Below, in pieces: positions 57,903 through 64,000 of a stretch of 64,000 nucleotides of DNA. The notes below the pieces were generated by a model. That model had not been told where the DNA came from. It saw only the letters and a program-made list of their open reading frames with translations, and did no database searches. Each line of letters opens with the position of its first letter. Position 1 is the first letter of the stretch. Source of the DNA: Streptomyces gardneri (GTDB lineage Bacteria; Actinomycetota; Actinomycetes; Streptomycetales; Streptomycetaceae); NCBI RefSeq assembly GCF_006539185.1, contig NZ_BJMN01000035.1, positions 1 to 64,000 of the forward strand. Reading direction: 5' to 3'. A program made the translations under genes and the position numbers.

Positions 57903-59941
57903 CGGGCGGCTCCTGACGCGGGGAGGCGCGGTCCGCCGACGGCGGCCGGGGGTACGGGACCGGCCAAGGACGGCCGGGCGGTGGGCGCGGGCAGGGCGGG
58001 GGCCGGTCCCGTCGTCGCCCGGGCGAACGCAGCCAGGCCGCCGACCAGGGGCAGCTTCGCCGACGTACGGCCGAGGTCGAGCGTCAGTGTCGGCGTGGTC
58101 GACGGCGGGTCGATCAGGTCCCGGTCGGTGCCGCCGACGATCAGGGCGAGACGGTGGCCCGCCGGGACGACGTGGTCGGCGGAGGCGAGGTCCAGGGTGA
58201 GGGTGTACGCCCTGCCGGGGGTCAGCGGCCGCTCCTCGCGGGGGTCGGCCCAGGTGCCGAGGTCGGCCCAGCCGCGGCTGACGACCGTGTACCCGACGTC
58301 CGCCGTGTTGGCCCGGGTCTCCTTGAAGCAGGCGCTGTCGCCGGGGGTGCTCGCGCCCCAGCAGCTGCGGTCGGCCAGCGTCGTGATGCCCTCCCCCGCC
58401 GCTCCGTAGTCGCGGATCGTGTCGGGGCCGAGGTCGACGAGGACGGCGGACAGGTGCGCGGTGGCGGTCGTCGGGGTCGCCGTGACCGTCACCTTCGAGG
58501 AGCCGGAGATCCGCAGATCGCGGGAGAGCGGCCGGGTGACGAACCCGGCCTTCTCGGGGGTCGGGGAGTCGACGCGGGCGGCCCAGTCCAGTTCGCCGAG
58601 AGCGGGGTCGTCGGTGAAGGTCGCGGTGGAGCCGGGGGCTGCGGGCGTCCGGCCGAGGGTGCCGACGCCGGGCTCGGCGCCCGCGGCGGGGCGCAGGGTG
58701 GTGGCGGCGGTGCCGCGCGGCGGCCACTGCCGGTCCGTGGTCCAGCGGTCCGGGGCGCGCTCGATGTCGGCGACCGGCTCACGGTCGATGCCGTTGTCGT
58801 ATCCGAGCAGGTAGTGGTCGAACCAGCGGTGCAGGGTGCGGACCCAGTCGGCGCGCCGGAAGTCGAAGGGGTCGACATGGCCCGTCTGGGAGAGCCAGAT
58901 CTTCCGCTCGACGCCTTGCGCGGCGAGCGCGTCCCACCACTGCCCGAACTGCTTGGCGCGGACGTTCAGGTCCTGCTGTCCGTGCACGACGAAGACGCTC
59001 GCCTTCACCTTCGAGGCGTCCCGCACGTGGTCCCGCTCGCTCCAGGCGGGGGTCCAGTCGCCGCTGTACGGGGTGGCCGCGGCGATCCGCTCCTGGACGG
59101 CCCCGCAACGGGTGCGCGCGTCGGGGCTGCTCACATAGTCGGAGAGCCAGCTCGGGTTGGCGTTGTAGAGCGGGGCGCCCTGGGAGTGGAAGTAGTCGTA
59201 CCAGGACGAGATGGCACCGATCGGAACGATCGTTTTCAGCCCTTCCACGCCGGTGGCGGCCACGCCGTTGGCGACGGTGCCGTCCCAGCTCTTGCCGATC
59301 ATGCCGACGTTGCCGGTGCTCCAGCCGGTGGCCCCGGCCCTGGTCGTGCCGGTGCGGGTGGTGTAGCCGCGGGCTCGGCCGTTCAGCCAGTCGACGACGG
59401 CTTTGGCGGACCGGACGTCGGAGCGCCCGCCGACGTCGTCGCAGCCGTCGGAGCGGTTGGTGCCGGCGAGGTCGACGCCGACGAAGGCGTAGCCGCGCGG
59501 GACGAAGTAGTTGTCGTAGAAGAGCGGGAACTGCACGGGGTTCCCGTCGGCGTCGTACGTCTTCTTCTGGCTCTCGTTGCCCCGCCCGCAGCAGGCGTAG
59601 TACGGGCTGGCGTCCATGATGACCGGGATCCTCCGGCCCGCGGCGGCGGGCTCCCGGGGCCGGATGATGTCGACGGCGACCCGGTCGGTACGACCGTCCC
59701 CGTCGCCGTCGAGGCCGGTGTCGACCCAGACGGACTCACGGATGGCGTCGGCGTAGGAGTGGACGGGCCGTGACTCGCGCGGCGACCCCGCCGAGGAGGC
59801 GGTGGGCGCGGTGGGCGCTGAGGGCTCCGGGCTCGCGCCCGCCGGGGTGACCAGGGTCGCGAGCAAGGCGGCCGTGGCCGCGGCCACGAGGGTTCCGTAC
59901 GGCAGGCGGGCTCCGCGGGTTCTCCGCTTTCGCATCGGCAT
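57899..59941 (-). CDS. Secreted Xaa-Pro dipeptidyl-peptidase
   Basis: A 680-aa S15-family peptidase. Signal peptide (RLPYGTLVAAATAALLATL), alpha/beta hydrolase with IPVIMDASPYY, nucleophile NVGMIGKSWDGTVANGVA, VFVVHGQQDLNV (Asp) and SQTGHVDPF (His), and a C-terminal jelly-roll domain. Removes Xaa-Pro dipeptides. Coupled with the M14 gene, so the two act on the same secreted peptides. Confidence 0.92.
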   Translation of the reverse strand: MPMRKRRTRGARLPYGTLVAAATAALLATLVTPAGASPEPSAPTAPTASSAGSPRESRPVHSYADAIRESVWVDTGLDGDGDGRTDRVAVDIIRPREPAAAGRRIPVIMDASPYYACCGRGNESQKKTYDADGNPVQFPLFYDNYFVPRGYAFVGVDLAGTNRSDGCDDVGGRSDVRSAKAVVDWLNGRARGYTTRTGTTRAGATGWSTGNVGMIGKSWDGTVANGVAATGVEGLKTIVPIGAISSWYDYFHSQGAPLYNANPSWLSDYVSSPDARTRCGAVQERIAAATPYSGDWTPAWSERDHVRDASKVKASVFVVHGQQDLNVRAKQFGQWWDALAAQGVERKIWLSQTGHVDPFDFRRADWVRTLHRWFDHYLLGYDNGIDREPVADIERAPDRWTTDRQWPPRGTAATTLRPAAGAEPGVGTLGRTPAAPGSTATFTDDPALGELDWAARVDSPTPEKAGFVTRPLSRDLRISGSSKVTVTATPTTATAHLSAVLVDLGPDTIRDYGAAGEGITTLADRSCWGASTPGDSACFKETRANTADVGYTVVSRGWADLGTWADPREERPLTPGRAYTLTLDLASADHVVPAGHRLALIVGGTDRDLIDPPSTTPTLTLDLGRTSAKLPLVGGLAAFARATTGPAPALPAPTARPSLAGPVPPAAVGGPRLPASGAAR

Positions 59942-60154
59942 GCGCCGGAACGTACCCCGGTCAACTCCCGCGCAAAAGAGTGCCGAAGGGATTCAGGGCG
60001 ATGAGGGTGACCGACGGTTCGTGTCGGCCGAATGGCGATCGTGTGACAGCGGGTCCTCTGGACGTGACGGTGCGTCGGAGGGCTGAATAGGGTCCGAGCT
60101 AAGGACCGACGACCACCCGCGCGTCTTACGTTTCTTATGACTTGGGGAGCACCC

Positions 60155-61726
60155 TTGCACCGCAGAATCATCGTTCCGAGCGCCCTCGCGGCCTCCCTGC
60201 TGCTGGCGATCCCGGCATCGGCGGCCGACTTCACCCCCGGGGCCCCGGGCATCGGCGACTCCTACTACCCCGCCAGCGGCAACGGCGGCTACGACGTCTC
60301 CCATTACGACCTGCGGCTGAAGTACCAGCCGGAGACCGACCTGCTCGAGGGCACGGCGACGATCGTCGCCACGACGAAGCAGAACCTGTCCCGCTTCAAC
60401 CTGGACCTCGGCCTGAAGGTCAGCGAGGTCCGGGTGAACGGGCGCCTCGCGAAGTTCGCCACTTCGGGCGACCACGAGCTGGAGGTCACCCCGGCCGTCC
60501 CGCTGGAGAAGAACAAGGCGATCTCGGTCGTCGTCCGCTACGCGGGCAAGCCCTCCGAGTTCAAGGTCGACGGCTGGTCGGCCTGGGCCCGCACCCCGGA
60601 CGGCGGCGTCGCCGCGCAGGAGCCGGACTCGGCCGTCTGGTGGTTCCCGTCCAACGACCACCCGCTGGACAAGGCCACCTTCGACGTCTCCGTCTCGGTG
60701 CCGGACGGCACGCAGGCCATCAGCAACGGTGTGCTCCAGTCGCAGTCCTCGCGGCTCGGCTGGACGCGCTTCAACTGGCGCTCGAACAAGCCGCAGGCGA
60801 CGTACCTGGCCACGCTCGCCGTCGGCAAGTTCGACATCACGACGGACAAGACGGCCAACGGACTGCCCGTCCTCAACGCGTACAGCAAGGACCTCGGCGA
60901 CAACGCGGGCGCGGCGCGCGCCTCGATCGAGCGGACGACCGAGGTCGCGGAGTGGCTGGAGGGGGTCTTCGGGCCGTACCCCTTCAACTCCCTCGGCGGG
61001 TACGTGCCGAACGTGACGAGCGGCTTCGCCCTGGAGACGCAGACCCGGCCGTTCTACAGCCCGCGGCAGTTCGCCAACGGAGCGAACGTGTCGGTCGTCG
61101 TCCATGAGCTGGCGCACCAGTGGTACGGCGACAGCGTGTCCGTCCGGGACTGGAAGGACATCTGGGTCAACGAGGGCTTCGCCCGCTACAGCCAGTGGCT
61201 GTGGTCGGAGAAGGAGGGCGAGGGCACGGCCCAGGAGCTGGCGGACTACGTGTACGCCACGCGGACGGCCGAGGACCCGTTCTGGACGGTCAAGCCGGGC
61301 GACCCGGGCGCGGAGAACCAGTTCCACATCGCCGTCTACGACCGGGGCGCGCTGGCCCTCCAGGCCCTGCGCAACGAGATCGGCGACGAGGACTTCTTCG
61401 CGATCCTGAAGGGCTGGCCGCAGGAGTTCGCCTACGGCAACGCGCGCGTCGGCGACTTCGTGCGGTACGCGGAGCGGGTCTCCGGCAAGCCGCTGGCCGG
61501 GCTCTTCGACACCTGGCTCTACCAGCCGTCTAAGCCGGCCGCGTCGACGGCGGCCGCGGCCGGCCCGTCCGCCCCCAAGGCGGCCGCTCCGGCCTCCGGT
61601 CCCGCCGCGCGGTCGGCGGCCCGGTCGGCGGCTCCCAAGCCCGTGCAGCCGAAGTCGTGGAAGAAGATCGCGGCGACGAACACGGTGCACGACCACGACG
61701 AGCACGTGGGCCACGGCAAGCACTGA
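60155..61726 (+). CDS. Secreted M1-family metallopeptidase
   Basis: 523 aa from TTG 60155. Signal peptide (RRIIVPSALAASLLLAIPASAA), M1 aminopeptidase domain: SVVVHELAHQWYGDSV (HExxH), 18 residues on NEGFARYSQWLW. Late Ala/Pro-rich linker and a His/Asp-rich terminus (HDHDEHVGHGKH). The TTG has GGGGAG five bases upstream; an ATG 18 bp earlier has none. Near but divergent from the two other peptidases. Confidence 0.9.
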   Translation: MHRRIIVPSALAASLLLAIPASAADFTPGAPGIGDSYYPASGNGGYDVSHYDLRLKYQPETDLLEGTATIVATTKQNLSRFNLDLGLKVSEVRVNGRLAKFATSGDHELEVTPAVPLEKNKAISVVVRYAGKPSEFKVDGWSAWARTPDGGVAAQEPDSAVWWFPSNDHPLDKATFDVSVSVPDGTQAISNGVLQSQSSRLGWTRFNWRSNKPQATYLATLAVGKFDITTDKTANGLPVLNAYSKDLGDNAGAARASIERTTEVAEWLEGVFGPYPFNSLGGYVPNVTSGFALETQTRPFYSPRQFANGANVSVVVHELAHQWYGDSVSVRDWKDIWVNEGFARYSQWLWSEKEGEGTAQELADYVYATRTAEDPFWTVKPGDPGAENQFHIAVYDRGALALQALRNEIGDEDFFAILKGWPQEFAYGNARVGDFVRYAERVSGKPLAGLFDTWLYQPSKPAASTAAAAGPSAPKAAAPASGPAARSAARSAAPKPVQPKSWKKIAATNTVHDHDEHVGHGKH

Positions 61727-61745
61727 GCCGGGCCGGGGCCGTCCG

Positions 61746-62630
61746 TCAGCGCTTCGCGCGGCGGGCGGCCTCGCGTGCCGTCCGGGCCAGGGGCAGGTAG
61801 CGCAGCCGCTCGGGCAGGACGGGGACGACGGCCCGGACGACCCGGGCGAACCGGCGCAGCGTGCGCTCCTGCGCGTCCGTCCACTCCAGGCCGATGGCCT
61901 CGCGGGCGTCCGGCGGCATCAGGCCCACGGTGAGGAAGGCCCGCAGCCGCAGGAACGGGCGGCGCAGGGCGGGCCAGACGAGCCGGAGGGCCGGCCGGAG
62001 GGGCAGGGGGCCACGGTCCGGGGCGGGCACCGGCAGGTCGGGGTCGAGCAGCTCCCGGACGACGACGGTCGCCTCCAGCTCGTCGGCGAGGACCTTCCGG
62101 TAGTACGGCCAGAACTCGTCGATCGTCTGCGGCATGTCCCGGTCGTGGATGCCGAGGACGCGGCCGACCTGGAGCCACTCGGCGTACAGCTGCCGTTCCT
62201 GGGCGTCGGTGAGGGGGCGGGCGAGGAGGCCGAGGCCGTACCGGTAGACGGGGAAGCCCGTCGCGTGCACCCAGGAGTAGTAGGCCGGGGTGAGCGCGTG
62301 GTACGCGCGGCCGTGGGCGTCGGTGCCCTGGATGTCGCGGTGCAGCCGCCGGAGGCGGCGGCCCTCCTCGGCGGCGTCCTCGCCTCCGTACACCCACAGC
62401 TGGACCGAGCGCAGGGAGCGCTCGCCGCGGCCCCAGGGGTCGGTGCGGAAGACGGAGTGCTCGTCGACGCCGGCGCCGATCGCGGGGTGGGCGACCTGCA
62501 TGGTGAGGGCGGCGGGCAGCATCAGGAGCGCCCGGATGTCGCCGGCGACGCTCCACAGCACGCCGCCGACGGGCGGGGGTGCGGGATCGCCGGCCGGGGT
62601 CCGGGCGGCGGGCTGCTGCGGGTGGCTCAT
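61746..62630 (-). CDS. MpaB-type oxygenase (DUF2236)
   Basis: A 294-aa protein of the rubber oxygenase/MpaB-like family: AHPAIGAGVDEHSVFRTDPWGRGERSL, LQVGRVLGIHDRDMPQTIDEFWPY. Likely a heme-like or latex-clearing-type oxygenase; substrate unknown. ATG 62630 has GAGGAG upstream. Convergent with the M1 peptidase across 19 bp. Confidence 0.88.
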   Translation of the reverse strand: MSHPQQPAARTPAGDPAPPPVGGVLWSVAGDIRALLMLPAALTMQVAHPAIGAGVDEHSVFRTDPWGRGERSLRSVQLWVYGGEDAAEEGRRLRRLHRDIQGTDAHGRAYHALTPAYYSWVHATGFPVYRYGLGLLARPLTDAQERQLYAEWLQVGRVLGIHDRDMPQTIDEFWPYYRKVLADELEATVVVRELLDPDLPVPAPDRGPLPLRPALRLVWPALRRPFLRLRAFLTVGLMPPDAREAIGLEWTDAQERTLRRFARVVRAVVPVLPERLRYLPLARTAREAARRAKR

Positions 62631-62707
62631 TGCGGTCGCTCTCCTCACGCGTCCGGCCGTGCGCGACCGGTCTCACACATCCAGACTGCACCCACCCGTC
62701 CCATGAC

Positions 62708-62759
62708 GAAGGGGCCGCCGCCCGGGCAGGCGTTCTGCTGCCCGGGTGGCGGCCCCTTC
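62708..62759. terminator. Strong terminator hairpin
   Basis: 22-bp stem with one G-U pair, arms 62708-62729 and 62738-62759, starting GAAGGGGCCGCCGCC. Just past the F0 b-like stop (62777) on the minus strand. Confidence 0.85.
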
Positions 62760-62776
62760 GCGAGGACCGGGGTGGG

Positions 62777-63265
62777 TCAGGAGCGGTCGGCCCCGACCGG
62801 CTCGCCGACGATGCGGGCCGCGAGGGCGTGGGCCCAGGCGTCGACGTCCGCGGTCAGCTCGCGCTCGGCGGCGGCGCGCTCGGTGGCGATCTTCGCGGCA
62901 CCGGCGGAGATGATGGCGTCGCGCTCGGCGCTGCCCTCGGCGCGGGCGGCGGCGATGGCTGCCGAGCCCTCCTCGATGGCGGCGGAGCGGATGCGCGCGG
63001 CCTCGTGGCGGGCCTCGGCGAGCTCCGCCTCGTACTGCTCGCGGATCTGCGTGGCCTCGGAGCGCAGGTCGTCGGCGCGCTCGGTGCCGCCGTCGATGGC
63101 GTCCTCACGCTCGTCGAGCGTGCGGCGGATCTTGGGCAGGATCCCCTTCGCCAGGATGAGGAAGGTGAGCGCAAACAACACCACGCCGAGGATGAGCTCG
63201 GCCCAGACGGGGTTGAGGGGACCAAGGTCCATTTCGAAGACGGTGGGGTTACTCGCGAGGGTCAT
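62777..63265 (-). CDS. Solitary F0F1 ATP synthase b-subunit-like protein
   Basis: 162 aa. One membrane helix (VWAELILGVVLFALTFLILAK) near residues 19-40, then a long charged coiled-coil (TLDEREDAIDGGTERADDL ... AERELTADV), as in AtpF. No other atp gene is nearby, so it is not the housekeeping operon copy. The minus-strand TAGAAT (63277-63272) ends 6 bp before ATG 63265, suggesting a leaderless mRNA. Confidence 0.82.
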   Translation of the reverse strand: MTLASNPTVFEMDLGPLNPVWAELILGVVLFALTFLILAKGILPKIRRTLDEREDAIDGGTERADDLRSEATQIREQYEAELAEARHEAARIRSAAIEEGSAAIAAARAEGSAERDAIISAGAAKIATERAAAERELTADVDAWAHALAARIVGEPVGADRS

Positions 63266-63360
63266 GCGCGCATTCTACCTGGATCAAACAAGGACAATTC
63301 AGACAGTGGGAGGAGAGTTGGCGCGGTTGTGCGAGTTCGGCAAGATTCCCGGCACCCAAA

Positions 63361-63378
63361 GGCTACCGGAAGGTAACC
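63361..63378. promoter_or_regulatory. Inverted repeat upstream of the sphingomyelinase gene
   Basis: GGCTACC-GGAA-GGTAACC, 7-bp arms with one mismatch, 57 bp before the start. Possible regulator site. Confidence 0.4.
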
Positions 63379-63435
63379 ACGACTGATTGTATGTGCGGCG
63401 CCAGGCCAACCCCCCACCTTCATATGGGAGTTCCC

Positions 63436-64000
63436 GTGTCCTTCGCCGTGCTCCGCCGCGCCCCCGGCGCCGCCCTCTCGCTGGCGCTCGCCGCCGCCAC
63501 CCTCGCGGCGACCGCCCCGGCCGCCGGCGCCGCCTCCGCCGCGACCGCCGAGACCCCGCGCCTGAAGGTGCTCTCGTACAACACCTTCCTCTTCTCCAAG
63601 ACGCTGTACCCGAACTGGGGCCAGGACCACCGGGCCAAGGCGATCCCCGCCGCCCCCTTCTTCCAGGGGCAGGACGTCGTCGTGATCCAGGAGGCCTTCG
63701 ACAACTCCTCCTCCGACGCGCTCAAGGCGAACGCCGCCGCGCAGTACCCGCACCAGACGCCGGTCATGGGCCGCTCCAAGACGGGCTGGGACGCCACCGG
63801 CGGGGCCTACTCGGCCACCACTCCCGAGGACGGCGGCGTGACGATCCTCAGCAAGTGGCCGATCGTCCGCAAGGAGCAGTACGTCTACAAGGACGCCTGC
63901 GGCGCCGACTGGTACTCGAACAAGGGCTTCGTCTACACCGTCCTGGACGTGAACGGCAGCCGGGTCCACGTCGTCGGCACCCACGCCCAGTCCACCGACC
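63436..64000 (+). CDS. Secreted sphingomyelin phosphodiesterase, 3' truncated by the window
   Basis: The first 188 codons are in view. Signal peptide (FAVLRRAPGAALSLALAAAT), then KVLSYNTFLFSKTLYPNWGQ, DVVVIQEAFDNSSSDAL (metal Glu), YKDACGADWYSNKGFVYTVL and VVGTHAQSTD at the edge. It matches the neutral sphingomyelinase/DNase I-like fold family. The GTG at 63436 has GGGAG upstream; an ATG at 63424 is the alternative. The gene continues beyond 64000. Confidence 0.9.
   Translation, partial: MSFAVLRRAPGAALSLALAAATLAATAPAAGAASAATAETPRLKVLSYNTFLFSKTLYPNWGQDHRAKAIPAAPFFQGQDVVVIQEAFDNSSSDALKANAAAQYPHQTPVMGRSKTGWDATGGAYSATTPEDGGVTILSKWPIVRKEQYVYKDACGADWYSNKGFVYTVLDVNGSRVHVVGTHAQSTD

Noticed and set aside
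60137..60154. ATG 60137 as start of the M1 peptidase
   Set aside because: No ribosome site precedes it, whereas TTG 60155 has GGGGAG at ideal distance and begins the signal peptide.
61519..62691. 390-residue minus-strand frame overlapping the MpaB and M1 genes
   Set aside because: Arg/Pro/Ala-rich shadow without motifs.
1..64000. CRISPR array, tRNA, rRNA or transposase gene
   Set aside because: No regularly spaced identical repeats, cloverleaf-like sequence or transposase motif noticed anywhere in the window.

Overview
The window looks like a stretch of a Streptomyces chromosome. The DNA is very GC-rich, with strong third-position G/C bias. GTG, TTG and CTG starts are common and many genes are stop/start coupled. 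It carries actinomycete hallmarks: a conservon (cvnABCD), a hopanoid operon, a c-di-AMP riboswitch in front of a LysM/M23 cell-wall hydrolase, and many TetR/XRE/LysR regulators. I see no rRNA, tRNA, CRISPR array, transposase or phage genes.

Layout. 0-4 kb: conservon read leftward (sensor-kinase-like CvnA, roadblock CvnB, DUF742 CvnC, GTPase CvnD, plus a GAF protein). 4-11.6 kb: LysR regulator with a divergent SCO6745-type protein, a thioredoxin-like protein, a P-loop kinase, an MBL-fold hydrolase, an amino-acid dehydrogenase with TetR regulator, and a secreted SIMPL protein. 11.7-18.6 kb: a DUF6745 protein with a small partner, divergent from a tightly coupled five-gene STM4015-STM4014-STM4013-STM4012-STM4011 cassette (leucine-rich repeat protein, ATP-grasp, alkaline-phosphatase/sulfatase-fold hydrolase, two radical SAM enzymes). 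This cassette has no function I know of and is the best candidate for an undescribed system. 18.5-22.8 kb: SGNH hydrolase, riboswitch-controlled LysM/M23 peptidase, tyrosine phosphatase, and an XRE-cupin regulator with a 51-aa membrane protein. 22.8-32.6 kb: hopanoid operon (hpnC, hpnD, a 54-aa ORF, hpnE, polyprenyl synthase, shc, hpnG, hpnH, aminotransferase). 32.9-40.7 kb: TetR regulator and a seven-gene operon for a CDP-alditol-based envelope glycan or phospholipid with its ABC exporter. 41-48.6 kb: CDF metal exporter, methyltransferase-acetyltransferase fusion, idi, an anti-sigma-like ATPase, enoyl-CoA hydratase, DJ-1 and GlxA proteins, and a second SCO6745 protein. 48.6-54.1 kb: a MITE-like element, tex, and an ABC-F/phosphosulfolactate phosphatase/HEAT-like operon. 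54.5-64 kb: a Cys-rich small protein, a D-amino-acid oxidase, secreted peptidases (M14, Xaa-Pro dipeptidyl-peptidase, M1), an MpaB-type oxygenase, a solitary F0 b-like subunit, and a sphingomyelinase cut by the window end.

How the genes fit together. The hopanoid operon encodes farnesyl diphosphate to squalene (HpnC/D/E), cyclisation (Shc) and side-chain extension (HpnH/G, aminotransferase); Idi supplies isoprenoid precursors from a separate locus. The 33.6-40.7 kb operon makes and exports an activated-polyol envelope product. The c-di-AMP riboswitch links osmotic or second-messenger state to wall hydrolysis. All functional calls come from reading motifs and from recall of families; no database search was run.
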